The translations under genes and the position numbers were made by a program. This document shows positions 18,258 to 27,327 of a stretch of 64,000 nucleotides of DNA, one piece after another. The stretch is from Dyadobacter sediminis (GTDB lineage Bacteria; Bacteroidota; Bacteroidia; Cytophagales; Spirosomataceae), in the NCBI RefSeq assembly GCF_005860765.1, contig NZ_VCEI01000025.1:62001-126000 (forward strand), in the 5' to 3' direction. A model generated the notes under the pieces. It searched no databases, had not been told where the DNA came from, and was given only the letters and a program-made list of their open reading frames with translations. Numbering within the stretch: position 1 is the first letter of the stretch; each line of letters starts with the position of its first letter.

Positions 18258-19042
18258 GTTTGAAAATCATTGGTTATGATTCCGATCGTTGCCAGCATTC
18301 TGCCGGTAATCCCTTTTTCATGTCTGTATGAAAAGTAATCGCTGTTGTGCAGAACCGTGGAGTAAGCAGATACTTCAATATTTTCATTCTTCAGACCTGC
18401 ATGGATCAGCTGATCGCGGTTGGCAAGTTTCAGGTCAATAAAATATTTGCCGCTGGTTTCGTCCGGACGTTTATGCAGCGAGTCAAAGTGCTCTGCAACT
18501 TCTTCACCGACCTCAAATGAACATTCGTCGATACAAGTGCCGACGTATGCATAGCAATGTTCAGGAACAGTTCCGTATTCTTTCTGAAGTGCTGCCACCG
18601 TTTTTTGTACAATGTGCTTGACCGTTCCGCGCCATCCGGCATGAATGGCCGCGACAGAATTGTGAACCGGATCAAAAATTAAAATCGGGGTGCAATCCGC
18701 AATCGTGACTGCGAGCTGCACATGAGGTTTATCGGTTATCAAGGCATCAAAAGTTTCAAACCGGCCCGGTTCCGTCACTTTCAGAATGGCATCGCCGTGA
18801 ATCTGATGCGATTTTGCAACATGCTCCAGTGGCACCTGCAGAGCATTGAAAAAACGCCGCACGTTTTCCGCTACATTTTCGGGTTTGTCCTGCGTTGAAC
18901 CGCCGAGGTTCAGTGACGCATATGCACCTTTGCTCACACCGCCGTGCCGTGTACTTTCTGCTGCAATAAGGTTCGGAAATTGTAAAAAGATGCCGGGAGC
19001 TCTGTAAAGCGGCTTTTCAGGCATGTCAGAATGGGTTATCAT
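18239..19042 (-). CDS. pgeF: PgeF/YfiH family peptidoglycan editing factor
   Basis: 267 residues. Metal-binding and catalytic motifs of the family are in place: STRHGGVSKG, the Cys of VTIADCTPILIFD and the His of HAGWRGTVKHIV. The usual GPSIG.C(C/S)FEVG segment appears as VGTCIDECSFEVGEEV. E. coli PgeF removes mis-incorporated L-Ser from UDP-MurNAc precursors, while related proteins have purine nucleoside or phenol oxidase activity. Cytoplasmic. Monocistronic, convergent with the lysine-rich gene; its last codons form one arm of that gene's terminator. Confidence 0.9.
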   Translation of the reverse strand: MITHSDMPEKPLYRAPGIFLQFPNLIAAESTRHGGVSKGAYASLNLGGSTQDKPENVAENVRRFFNALQVPLEHVAKSHQIHGDAILKVTEPGRFETFDALITDKPHVQLAVTIADCTPILIFDPVHNSVAAIHAGWRGTVKHIVQKTVAALQKEYGTVPEHCYAYVGTCIDECSFEVGEEVAEHFDSLHKRPDETSGKYFIDLKLANRDQLIHAGLKNENIEVSAYSTVLHNSDYFSYRHEKGITGRMLATIGIITNDFQTKNSAF

Positions 19043-19192
19043 GCTTTAAAAATCAGTTTCAAAAGTGAAGCTTTTTCTCTTGATCAAACATCAGGAGAAC
19101 TTATTTATCAGGAAATAGTTTTTAAAAGTATCAAAACCATTGCAAAAAGAACCGGAAAATAGTTGCATTCCGTTATATGCAATTAAATAAAC

Positions 19193-19200
19193 TAGATTTG
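19193..19200 (+). promoter_or_regulatory. -7 promoter element for the GT2 gene
   Basis: TAGATTTG matches TAnnTTTG; no good TTTG at the expected -33 distance. It would give a leader of about 28 bases. Confidence 0.4.
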
Positions 19201-19234
19201 CAGCGGGCCGGACGGCTTTAATCAATGAAAAGGG

Positions 19235-20224
19235 ATGATGATAAAAGTGAGTGTTTGTGTAGTTACCTATAACCATGAAAAGTTTGTCGCAAAAATGCTG
19301 GATTCAATCCTGATGCAGCAGACCACTTTTCTGTTTGAAATCATTGTAGGCGACGATTGCTCAAAAGACAATACGGTTGCTATTTTAAAAGAGTATCAGC
19401 AAAAGTTTCCTGACAAGATCAGGCTGATACTGCATCCGAAAAATCTGGGTCTGAACGGAAAGTACAATGCGTTGTCCACATTTGCCGCCGCAAAAGGCGA
19501 GTACATTGCGCAGTTTGACGGCGACGATTATCTGATTTCCCCGCACAAGCTTCAGAAGCAAGTGGAAATGCTGGACGCCAACCCGCATTATTCCGCCTGC
19601 TATCACAATGCCCGCGTTATTTACGATGATAACGCCGCACCGCCGTACCTTGTCAATACGTTGTCCAAGCCGGAAATAACCGTCGATGATCTGATCGGTG
19701 AAGACGAACTTTGCTTTATTGCGACTTCAAGCCTGATGTTCCGGCGGGAAGATTTCGCCAGAAATCCCGATCCCGAATGGACAAACCTTTCCACAAGCGG
19801 CGACATCCCGAGAAATATCATGTTTGCCACACGCGGCCCGATCGGGTACATTGATGAAGTAATGTCCGTTTACCGTAAAAACAGGGGAGGAGCCAGCTTT
19901 GCAGACAATCATTACGGTGCCGATTTCCTTTTCAACCGGATCCAGCTTTATAGCAATATCAATAAAGAACTGAAATACAAGTATGACGATAAGCTTAAAA
20001 AAAATATAGCATCTTATTATTACAAGTTGCTTTTTTCAAGGGAATACGGCCATACGTACTGGCCGAGGATGAAATATGCCATGAAATATCTTTCTTTGGC
20101 GCAGCCCGGCCCGGAGAAAAAAAAGGAAATTATCCGCGATTTTATCATGCCTCCGTTTGCCATGAAGATTTACAGTTTTCTTGCACTGGGCCTTTACAAC
20201 ATCAAGGAAAAAGGAAGGGCATAA
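19235..20224 (+). CDS. family 2 glycosyltransferase
   Basis: 329 residues. The N-terminal GT-A domain has IKVSVCVVTYNHEKFVAKML, IIVGDDCSKDNTVAIL and YIAQFDGDDYLISPHKL, i.e. the nucleotide-binding start, the first acidic cluster and the DGDD metal-binding motif. The C-terminal 130 residues are helical and basic and specific to the subgroup that includes sugar transferases of exopolysaccharide loci. No membrane segments. It lies apart from the main cluster but may add to the same glycan. Two adjacent ATGs (19235, 19238) are possible starts. An intrinsic terminator follows. Confidence 0.9.
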   Translation: MMIKVSVCVVTYNHEKFVAKMLDSILMQQTTFLFEIIVGDDCSKDNTVAILKEYQQKFPDKIRLILHPKNLGLNGKYNALSTFAAAKGEYIAQFDGDDYLISPHKLQKQVEMLDANPHYSACYHNARVIYDDNAAPPYLVNTLSKPEITVDDLIGEDELCFIATSSLMFRREDFARNPDPEWTNLSTSGDIPRNIMFATRGPIGYIDEVMSVYRKNRGGASFADNHYGADFLFNRIQLYSNINKELKYKYDDKLKKNIASYYYKLLFSREYGHTYWPRMKYAMKYLSLAQPGPEKKKEIIRDFIMPPFAMKIYSFLALGLYNIKEKGRA

Positions 20225-20254
20225 ACAGGAATCATGTTTTTACAAACAAAAATT

Positions 20255-20290
20255 GCCCGGCAGATCATAAAAGATTGCCGGGCTATTTTT
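20255..20290 (+). terminator. intrinsic terminator after the GT2 gene
   Basis: GCCCGGCA (20255-20262) pairs with TGCCGGGC (20276-20283), followed by TATTTTTG. Confidence 0.75.
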
Positions 20291-20335
20291 GTTAAAACCA
20301 ACGCTTTTTACAGCATTCTGTTCTACAACGCAAAA

Positions 20336-20851
20336 TCAGAATAATTTTTCCTGCGGCGGTTTGATGCCTTTCATCCGGATGTAAACAGTAGCTTGTCCGC
20401 GGTGATGTGTCTGGTGCTCAAACGCTTTCTCAAATGCAGTTCCGGCTTTCATATCCATATTGAAAATCTTTACATCTTTGGCCATATCCGCATCGCTCAT
20501 TCCTTTCAGGCTGGAAATTACAAAATCATAACTGTCCATCACTACTTTGGTTACAGCAGCTTTGGACTGATCGGGCATCTTTTCTGCGGAACTTGTCATC
20601 GGGCTTTTTTTACCGGATGCACCTGAAATAAATGCATAGTTTGCATCGGCAATGTGGTCCATCTGTTCTGCAAAACTGCGTATTTCCGGTGTTGGTTTGT
20701 AAGCATAGCCGTCTTCCGGCATGGCGTCCAGATATTCTTTTGTGTATGTTTTGGCTCTTTCCCAGTCGGCAAGCTGCTTGTTAAGCATGGATTGCGCGAA
20801 AGCGGAATGGATTGCAAAAAGCATAAGGCAGGTAATTGTCAGTCGTTTCAT
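20336..20851 (-). CDS. DinB family protein with signal peptide
   Basis: 171 residues from ATG 20851 (MKRLTITCLMLFAIHSAFAQ is a signal peptide cut after FAQ); the longer open frame to 21001 is not protein-like. The rest has the four-helix DinB plan: a start helix with WERAKTYTKEYLDAMPEDGY.YKPTPEIRSFAEQMDHIADANY, where the His of QMDHI is a metal ligand, and a final FEHQTHHRGQATVYIRMKG with the HxxxHR ligand motif. DinB-like proteins are metal-dependent hydrolases or thiol transferases; the exported form is common in Bacteroidota and uncharacterised. Confidence 0.88.
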   Translation of the reverse strand: MKRLTITCLMLFAIHSAFAQSMLNKQLADWERAKTYTKEYLDAMPEDGYAYKPTPEIRSFAEQMDHIADANYAFISGASGKKSPMTSSAEKMPDQSKAAVTKVVMDSYDFVISSLKGMSDADMAKDVKIFNMDMKAGTAFEKAFEHQTHHRGQATVYIRMKGIKPPQEKLF

Positions 20852-20981
20852 CAGGTTCTGTTTTTGGTGGTTAATATTTACGGGAAAGGTAATTCTAACT
20901 GATGCGATTGTCAACACCCGGATCAAATTATTAGTAAATGAAACGCAAGGCGTGGTTACAAGTCTGGACCCGCAAGCGCAA

Positions 20982-20989
20982 TAAATTTG
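20982..20989 (+). promoter_or_regulatory. possible -7 element upstream of the metallophosphoesterase gene
   Basis: TAAATTTG matches TAnnTTTG but has no clear -33 box. If real, it rules out the in-frame ATG at 20938 as a start and supports 21064. Confidence 0.3.
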
Positions 20990-21063
20990 ACTGGCAGCCA
21001 TTGGCGTTTGTCAAGTTATTATTTTATTTACCGGTCACTCTTAAAACTTCGAAAAACAAACGT

Positions 21064-22293
21064 ATGCCTGAAACTTCACAGGATCGAACAAAAAAGTATC
21101 TGGATCTGGGGCATAGCGAAGCGGAAAATCACGCCAAAACGCAGCTTGAACTCTACGAAAAGCATGTAAAGGACACTTCATCAGTCACCAATGTAATTTC
21201 CGAGTTTTTTAAAACCAATCTCGTCGGTTTTGCATGGCATTATATCAAAAGCCGTTTTGGTCCGAGGCATCCGTATCAATCGTATCCGAGAAACGGCGAT
21301 TCCGGAGTTTACAGGTTACAATCGTCCGTTCCGTCGCGCAATGAAATCAGTCTGGCCCTGCTTTCCGACTGGGCGAGCGATACCGAAGAATCGGACAAAG
21401 TTGCGCATCTGGTTGCACGCTATGCTCCCGATTACACGGTCCATATGGGCGATATTTACTTTGTAGGAAGTCCGCAGGAAGTGGAGGCAAACTTTACGGC
21501 GCCTTACGCCTCCTGGTATTACGGCGCTTCCGGAAGCCTGGCTTTGTCGGGAAACCATGAAATGTATTCCAATGGCAATGCATTTTTTAAGCATTTGCTG
21601 CCGGCCATGTACATTCAGGAAGGCGAAGTCCGGAAAACACAGCAGGCGGGTTTCTTCTGTCTTGAAAATGAACATTGGCGCATCATCGGGCTGGACACCG
21701 GTTATACATCCGTAGGAAGGCCGTTCGTTGAGATCATTTCACCGCCGGACTGTCATTTAAAAAAAGAACAGATCGAGTGGCTGCGGGATGTTGTAAAGAT
21801 CGGCGATCCGGACGACAAGCGCGGATTGCTGTTTTTAAGCCATCATCCGTACATTTCCGCATTTCGAGAAGATTATGCAAAGCCGGGCGAACAGATTCAG
21901 GAATTGCTGAAAGGAGCAGAGCGTCCGGTTATTTGGCTCTGGGGCCATGATCACCGTCTGGTCATTTATAATCAGGGAAAAAACGGAAACGGGCCGCTTG
22001 CATACGGCCGCTGTCTGGGTCACGGCGGGTTGCCGGTTGAAATAAAAATGCCTGATCCGAACGATCTTGAAAGAATCGGTTTTTATGACCGCCGTGTCAG
22101 AACGGTTGTCAAAAGACATGCGCTGGGTTATAACGGCTTTGTGCGGCTGCTGCTGGATGAACAAAATCTCAGAGCTGAATACCGCGATCTGGAAGATACC
22201 TGCGTATTTGAAGAATCTTGGACAATAAACAGGCAGAACGGCCAGCTCGAATGGAAAATACTTCAATCCATTCCGGAACTGGCCGTTCGTTGA
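21064..22293 (+). CDS. calcineurin-like metallophosphoesterase
   Basis: 409 residues from ATG 21064; an in-frame ATG at 20938 would add 42 basic residues with little family character. The binuclear metal site is complete: LLSDWASD (first acidic ligand), HMGDIYFVG (GD), LSGNHEMYS (GNHE), FLSHHPYISAF and WLWGHDHRLVIY (GHxH). An N-terminal helical region of about 75 residues precedes the catalytic fold, and the C-terminal 90 residues form an extra beta-rich part. No signal peptide, so probably cytoplasmic. Substrate unknown (phosphodiester or phosphomonoester). Divergent from the DinB gene. Confidence 0.88.
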   Translation: MPETSQDRTKKYLDLGHSEAENHAKTQLELYEKHVKDTSSVTNVISEFFKTNLVGFAWHYIKSRFGPRHPYQSYPRNGDSGVYRLQSSVPSRNEISLALLSDWASDTEESDKVAHLVARYAPDYTVHMGDIYFVGSPQEVEANFTAPYASWYYGASGSLALSGNHEMYSNGNAFFKHLLPAMYIQEGEVRKTQQAGFFCLENEHWRIIGLDTGYTSVGRPFVEIISPPDCHLKKEQIEWLRDVVKIGDPDDKRGLLFLSHHPYISAFREDYAKPGEQIQELLKGAERPVIWLWGHDHRLVIYNQGKNGNGPLAYGRCLGHGGLPVEIKMPDPNDLERIGFYDRRVRTVVKRHALGYNGFVRLLLDEQNLRAEYRDLEDTCVFEESWTINRQNGQLEWKILQSIPELAVR

Positions 22294-22334
22294 ATTTCTA
22301 GATTATTGTGACGGTCATTGCTGATGGCACCGGG

Positions 22335-22523
22335 TCAGTGATGGCCGGCATCATGACTGTTGTCTCTGTAAAATGCTGCGAATGTTACAATAAGGCCAAT
22401 TGTTCCCAGAATAAAGATGAAAAGATCACCGAATACAGCCAGTATAGTGAACAGAATGATGAAAGCTATGATATAGACTGCACTTGGAAGCGAGCCGGAT
22501 TTTGTATGCGTTGTTTCGGACAT
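22335..22523 (-). CDS. small two-transmembrane-segment protein
   Basis: 62 residues. After a polar start (MSETTHTKSGSLP) there are two closely spaced hydrophobic segments (AVYIIAFIILFTILAVFG and FIFILGTIGLIVTFAAFY) and a His-rich tail (DNSHDAGHH). It looks like a small inner-membrane protein of the kind common in Bacteroidota. No family is recognised and no neighbour is clearly linked; it is convergent with the metallophosphoesterase gene. Confidence 0.6.
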   Translation of the reverse strand: MSETTHTKSGSLPSAVYIIAFIILFTILAVFGDLFIFILGTIGLIVTFAAFYRDNSHDAGHH

Positions 22524-22697
22524 GGTTTCAGAAAAAGGTAAATCGTAATCGTTTGTTTCCGCTAAAATAATAAATCCGGTTCAAGTTTATACCAGTATTG
22601 CATATTTTTTGAAAGCACACCTTTTCAGCCATTTTGTAAGGATAGGCATAAGGACTTAAAATTTGCCTGTATAAATTCATTTCTTGGTTTGAATCCA

Positions 22698-22705
22698 TAC
22701 ATTTG
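22698..22705 (+). promoter_or_regulatory. possible -7 element upstream of the sugar kinase gene
   Basis: TACATTTG matches TAnnTTTG; no -33 box at the usual distance. Leader of about 60 bases. Confidence 0.3.
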
Positions 22706-22772
22706 CTTCCGTGCAAATTTTTCAGTTCGGCCTGCCATCGAGTGCCAGCCGCTGTTACTAAAACAAAGAGAA

Positions 22773-24242
22773 ATGTCTTACATTATTGGTTGTGATATCG
22801 GCACAACAAATGTGAAAGCGGTTGCTTTTGATTCCGTTTCCGGTGCAATACTGAACTCACACAGTGAAAGTTATGAAATGATGCATCCTCATCCCGACTG
22901 GAGTGAGCAGGACCCGGACGATATTTACGAAGCCGCATGCAAAACATTGAAAGCAGTTGCTGATTCCTGTACCGAAAAAGGCGACTTGCTCGGGATCAGT
23001 TTCAGTGCGGCCATGCACGGCGTGCTGGCGCTGGACAAGAACGGAAAAAAATTGACGGGTCTGATCATCTGGGCCGATAACAGAAGTTCCGACATTGCCG
23101 TCAAGCTCCGGTCATCCGTAACCGGCAAAAAGATATACTATAACAACGGAACGCCGATTCACGCGATGACGCCCGTCTGCAAGCTGCTCTGGCTTAAAAG
23201 CCACCAGCCAGAAATTTACAAGAGTGCAAGCAAGTTTCTGAGTATCAAGGAATACATCATTTATCGCCTGACAGGAAATTTTGTTGTAGATTATTCCATT
23301 GCCTCGGCCACCGGAATGTTCAATATCCGGGAATTGAAATGGGATGAATATACCTTGAAAAAACTGGGTATAAAGTCTGAAAAGCTTTCCAGTGCCGTAT
23401 CTCCGTACCATATCGAAAAACTGCCTGCGAATAATGCCGTTCAGCTGCCTAAAGGCACGGCGCTGATTATGGGTGCCAGCGACGGATGCCTGGCAAACCT
23501 GGGAAGTGGTGCAGTCGGAAACAGTTCCATGGCTGTAACCATCGGTACAAGTGCAGCCGTACGAATATGCTCGGACCAGCCTTATTCCGATCCTTATATG
23601 CAGACATTCTGCTATGTGCTGGATGAAAAAAACTATATAATCGGAGGTCCTTCCAACAACGGCGCCGTAATTTTTGAATGGCTGATGAATACGTTCTTTG
23701 AAAATGAAGAATACGATGCCGTTTTTGAGAAAGCATCTTCCGTCAAACCAGGCTCGGACGGCCTGCTGTTTTATCCTTATCTGCTCGGTGAGCGTGCGCC
23801 GTTATGGAGTTCAGCGGTTCGCGGCGGTTTTTCAGGGCTGGATATCCAGCATGGAAAAGCACATTTTGCAAGGTCCGTTATGGAAGGTATTCTGCTGAAC
23901 CTTTACAGCATCGGAAAAATCCTGATGCAGATGAAAGATACGGATACGATTTTTGCCAACGGCGGTTTTGCAAGAAGCCCGATCTGGGTGCAGATGCTTT
24001 CGGATATTTTCGGGAAAAAGGTCATGCTGAATGAAACGGTGGAAACCGGTGCTGTCGGCGCAGCCATGCTGGGTCTGAAAGCACTGGGCGTTTACAGGGA
24101 ATATTCAGAAATGAAATCTTTTACAACCGTCGGTAAAGAATTTGATGCTGTTCCGGAAGTGCATGTGCAGTACGATGAGCTGAGTAAAAGGTTTATAAAA
24201 GGAGCGCAGTTTATGCTGGCGCAAGGGACTCAGGACTGGTAA
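22773..24242 (+). CDS. FGGY-family carbohydrate kinase, gluconokinase-like
   Basis: 489 residues from ATG 22773 (MSYIIGCDIGTTNVKAV); upstream in-frame codons are not family-like. The N-terminal phosphate-binding loop GCDIGTTNVKAVAFD, the HGVLALD and WADNRSSDIA substrate region, MGASDGCLANLGSG in the second ATPase domain, and FANGGFARSPIWVQMLSDI near the C-terminus are FGGY hallmarks. The segment IIGGPSNNGAVIFEWLMN is most like gluconokinases, making gluconate to 6-phosphogluconate the best guess; xylulokinase is the alternative. It fits the nearby sugar dehydrogenase, whose product could be an aldonate. Cytoplasmic; separate unit with a terminator. Confidence 0.85.
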   Translation: MSYIIGCDIGTTNVKAVAFDSVSGAILNSHSESYEMMHPHPDWSEQDPDDIYEAACKTLKAVADSCTEKGDLLGISFSAAMHGVLALDKNGKKLTGLIIWADNRSSDIAVKLRSSVTGKKIYYNNGTPIHAMTPVCKLLWLKSHQPEIYKSASKFLSIKEYIIYRLTGNFVVDYSIASATGMFNIRELKWDEYTLKKLGIKSEKLSSAVSPYHIEKLPANNAVQLPKGTALIMGASDGCLANLGSGAVGNSSMAVTIGTSAAVRICSDQPYSDPYMQTFCYVLDEKNYIIGGPSNNGAVIFEWLMNTFFENEEYDAVFEKASSVKPGSDGLLFYPYLLGERAPLWSSAVRGGFSGLDIQHGKAHFARSVMEGILLNLYSIGKILMQMKDTDTIFANGGFARSPIWVQMLSDIFGKKVMLNETVETGAVGAAMLGLKALGVYREYSEMKSFTTVGKEFDAVPEVHVQYDELSKRFIKGAQFMLAQGTQDW

Positions 24243-24284
24243 AATGAAGTTTGCAGGATGTAAAATGAATTTTGTGATATCAGT

Positions 24285-24319
24285 AAAAAGTCCCGGCTCG
24301 CAAGTTCCGGGACTTTTTT
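24285..24319. terminator. intrinsic terminator shared by the kinase and TonB-receptor genes
   Basis: A 12-bp stem (24285-24296 with 24307-24318), core GTCCCGG/CCGGGAC with A/T flanks and a T6 run on the plus strand; symmetric enough to serve the convergent TonB-receptor gene ending at 24323. Confidence 0.85.
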
Positions 24320-24322
24320 GTT

Positions 24323-26701
24323 TCAAAATTTGTAGGCAAGGCTCAATCTGTAATTTCTCGGTGCTTCCGATTGCCAGTAATAAGCATTCAGCCACTGATA
24401 ATAACCGCCGCTGTAAAGGTATTTGTCCAGTATATTGAATGCATTAAGCGTAAGCCGCAGTTTGTCTTTTTCCCAGAACAATCCGCCGTCCAGTTTAAAG
24501 TAATTCGGAAGGTTCATGCTGCTGTTTGTTTGACTCCAGTTGGCTGTTGCCCTGTCCGCCAGGTAAGTAAATCCGGCAGAAATGCCGGCACCTTTTAATG
24601 CGCCGTTCTGGACTTTATAGCTCAGCCAGCTGTTTACCGTATGTTTTGCAAATCCCGGAACAACTTCTCCGACCTGAATGCCCGCGACACCTTCGGTAAC
24701 TTTCGTCACTTCCGAATTGGTATAAGCATAGTTTGCAGTAAGATTAAGCCCTTTTACGATGGTTCCTCTAAGGTCAAACTCAACGCCTTGTGCACGTTTT
24801 TGTCCCAGAACGACACTCAGTCCGGAATTGGGTCCGCTGTTCGGGTCGCCCGTAAGTTCGTTGTTTTTTACAATGCGGTAAATGGAAACGGTTGTGTTCC
24901 ACCTTCCGTCAGCCCAGTCTCTTTTTACACCCAGTTCCCGGTTGCTGCCGGTAATCGGTTTTACATTGCCGCCGCCTGCAAGTCTTCCCGATTGCGGCAG
25001 AAAAGCTTCGTCATACAAGGCATAAAGAGCTGTATTGTTATCAAGCGAAACACTCAGTCCGAGGCGCGGTGTAAAATGATGCGCACTTTCCGGCGTTCCG
25101 CCGTAAGCTGACTGGCTGACATAAGTATACCGGCCGGCAACGGTTAGCCGGATTTTATTATCCACAAAGCCAAGTTCATCCTGTGCGTAAATGCCGGTAT
25201 ATTTCTGATCGATTGTTCCGCCGCCTTTTACAGCTCTGGCTTCCAGATTCAAGGTACGGTCAAAAACAGGGTAGCCGTTTGCAGGCGCGGCATAAACCGG
25301 AGCCAAGGGATCAAACAAACCGCCCAATGTATCCAGCGGATGCGATTGGGACCAGTCTGCGAAATAGTTTTTTGAACCGATATCAATCCCGCCCAGAATC
25401 CGGTGCTTTACGCCGCCGGTTTGTACGTCGCCGTTGATAAAGGCCTGCGCCAAAGTCATTTCACTTTTTGCATCCCAGATGCCTACTGCCCGCCGTATTT
25501 TTCCGTCCGGTGCTACGGAATTCGGCCACATGCTTGATCCTTTCTGCTGATAATTCAGGTAAGCAACCTGCGCAGTCACTTTCCATTCTTTGCTGATCTG
25601 ATGCTGAAGGTTCAGGAAAAGGCTCTGGTCTTTGATTCTGGTCGGTTCCAGTCCCGGAGGCATTACTGTAAAATCCTGCGGCAGCGTCGCATAGCCTTTT
25701 GGTGAAAAAACATAGAATGAACCCACGTCTGACATTTTAGCATACTGCATCGTGTACTCTGCGGTGAACTTGGTCTTGTCGTCAATCTGATAGGAAATGA
25801 CGGGTGCAATGCTGTAACGGTTGTTGTATTCGTAGGCACGATGTGAATTTTTGTTCTGTCCGGCTGCATTCAGTCTGTAAAGCAGTTTTCCGTTTTTGCT
25901 CAGTTTACCGTCCAGATCCAGCGCGGCGCGGTACAGGCCAAAACTTCCGGTCGTCAGGTTGAATTCGCCTTTTGTTTCTCCGGTCGGCTTTTTGGTAACA
26001 ACATTGTACAATCCGCTCGGATCGCCGTTGGCCAGCATAAATCCGGCCGGGCCTTTCACAAATTCAATATGGTCCACAAAACTCATGTCTTCGGTAAGCG
26101 GTCCCCAGTAGGAACTCACCACGTTGAATCCGTTGCGAAAGGCCTGAATCTGTGAACCGCGCATGGTGATGTTTGCATAAAGATCGCCCCAGTGTTCCAC
26201 ACGCGTTGCGCCGCTCACATTCCGGATCAGTCCGTCGCTCATACTGATGACCTGTTGGTCGGACAAAACTTTGGATGTTACAACCTGAACGTTCTGAGGC
26301 GTTTCCAGAATAGGAGTGAGCAGTTTCAGGCTCGACGAAACCTGGTCCGATTTATAAAGATTGCCGCTTTTTACGATCACTTCCTGCAATTGATTGGCAC
26401 TTTCGGACAACGTGAAAAGTACGTTCACGGTTTCGCCGGCAATTACTTCAATGTCTTTTTCCTGCGTTTCCAGGCCCACAAAACTGACCAGAATGGTATA
26501 ATTTCCGGCTTTGATCTTTTCGATTGTAAAATTTCCTTTTTCATCTGATATCGCGCCTTTGGAACTGCCTTTGAGACCGACCGAAACCTGTTCGGCAGGC
26601 TTTCCGTCCGAACTGGTAATTTGTCCGGCTATTTTTCCGTTTTGGGCGAATGCGGCGCCTGCAGCCATCATGAACAAGAGAAGAGTATAGATTTGCTTCA
26701 T
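24323..26701 (-). CDS. TonB-dependent siderophore receptor with CarboxypepD-regulatory-like domain
   Basis: 792 residues from ATG 26701 (MKQIYTLLLFMMAAGAAFAQ signal peptide). After it comes a carboxypeptidase-regulatory-like beta-sandwich (about 22-100, KIAGQITSSDGKPAEQVSV), a plug (about 115-225) with TPQNVQVVTSKVL, IRNVSGATRVEHWG, MRGSQIQAFRNGF and FVKGPAGFMLANGDPSGLYNVVTKKP, typical of FhuA/FecA-type siderophore receptors, and a barrel ending in YRLSLAYKF. It would import a ferric chelate using TonB. No siderophore biosynthesis, regulator or inner-membrane permease gene is adjacent. Confidence 0.92.
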   Translation of the reverse strand: MKQIYTLLLFMMAAGAAFAQNGKIAGQITSSDGKPAEQVSVGLKGSSKGAISDEKGNFTIEKIKAGNYTILVSFVGLETQEKDIEVIAGETVNVLFTLSESANQLQEVIVKSGNLYKSDQVSSSLKLLTPILETPQNVQVVTSKVLSDQQVISMSDGLIRNVSGATRVEHWGDLYANITMRGSQIQAFRNGFNVVSSYWGPLTEDMSFVDHIEFVKGPAGFMLANGDPSGLYNVVTKKPTGETKGEFNLTTGSFGLYRAALDLDGKLSKNGKLLYRLNAAGQNKNSHRAYEYNNRYSIAPVISYQIDDKTKFTAEYTMQYAKMSDVGSFYVFSPKGYATLPQDFTVMPPGLEPTRIKDQSLFLNLQHQISKEWKVTAQVAYLNYQQKGSSMWPNSVAPDGKIRRAVGIWDAKSEMTLAQAFINGDVQTGGVKHRILGGIDIGSKNYFADWSQSHPLDTLGGLFDPLAPVYAAPANGYPVFDRTLNLEARAVKGGGTIDQKYTGIYAQDELGFVDNKIRLTVAGRYTYVSQSAYGGTPESAHHFTPRLGLSVSLDNNTALYALYDEAFLPQSGRLAGGGNVKPITGSNRELGVKRDWADGRWNTTVSIYRIVKNNELTGDPNSGPNSGLSVVLGQKRAQGVEFDLRGTIVKGLNLTANYAYTNSEVTKVTEGVAGIQVGEVVPGFAKHTVNSWLSYKVQNGALKGAGISAGFTYLADRATANWSQTNSSMNLPNYFKLDGGLFWEKDKLRLTLNAFNILDKYLYSGGYYQWLNAYYWQSEAPRNYRLSLAYKF

Positions 26702-26840
26702 CGTAATTTTAAATTGTTCTAAATAGTGAATTGTCCGGCAAATATGATTCAGCAATATTTGCGATACAAGTTTTTATTTAGATTTATTTAAAATAAGAAT
26801 CAAAGATAGAATGAATTGTACAAGAGCAGGATAAGTCAAT

Positions 26841-26872
26841 AAAAAAACAGGATTGTCGTCTGACAAATCCTG
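26841..26872 (-). terminator. intrinsic terminator after the cytochrome c gene
   Basis: On the minus strand a CAGGATTTGTC/GACAATCCTG stem (26862-26872 with 26848-26857, one bulged T) with a 4-base loop is followed by a T7 run. Confidence 0.75.
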
Positions 26873-26898
26873 CTTTCAAAATGATGAGAAAAAACGGT

Positions 26899-27309
26899 TT
26901 ACTTATTCTCTTTGGTTTCTTCAACCATTTTCTCGGTTATGATTTTCTTGTCGGAAGAATTTCCCCAGGAATTGCTGATGTAATTGACAACGTCGGCGAT
27001 TTCATCCTTTCCAAGTCCCGGATCAGGCATCATATTGTCATAGTCAATGCCGTTGACTTTTATTTTCCCGATTAAACCGAACTTTACAGCCCTGATTGCA
27101 TTTTCAGGCGCATTAATAAAGTAATCCGATTTGGCCAGCGGAGGAAAAGCGGCAGGAACGCCCTCGCCATTTCCCATGTGACAAGTAATGCAGTTTTCCG
27201 AATAAATCATTTTACCCCGCTCGATGCTTTTGGCAAGTTCATCGTCCTGGCCGGGCATAATGGCTGAACAAAAAACACCGGCAGATAACAACATCAGCAA
27301 CTTTTTCAT
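26899..27309 (-). CDS. exported c-type cytochrome
   Basis: 136 residues from ATG 27309 (MKKLLMLLSAGVFCSAIMPG signal peptide). A single haem site CITCH, in SENCITCHMGNGEGVP, and a likely axial Met in DYDNMMPDPGLGKDEIADVVNYI identify a class I cytochrome c of the soluble type. It is in the periplasm or anchored through its N-terminus. It lies 18 bases downstream of the PQQ-type sugar dehydrogenase gene and is the probable electron acceptor of that enzyme. A charged tail rich in Lys and Glu ends the protein. Confidence 0.9.
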   Translation of the reverse strand: MKKLLMLLSAGVFCSAIMPGQDDELAKSIERGKMIYSENCITCHMGNGEGVPAAFPPLAKSDYFINAPENAIRAVKFGLIGKIKVNGIDYDNMMPDPGLGKDEIADVVNYISNSWGNSSDKKIITEKMVEETKENK

Positions 27310-27327
27310 ATTAAAATAATTGGGCAA

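Noticed and set aside
20852..21001. N-terminal extension of the DinB protein to 21001
   Set aside because: The inner ATG at 20851 starts a perfect signal peptide; the extension is not protein-like and overlaps the divergent gene's region.
24323..26701. A siderophore biosynthesis or uptake operon around the TonB receptor
   Set aside because: No NRPS/NIS, permease, reductase or ECF sigma gene is adjacent.
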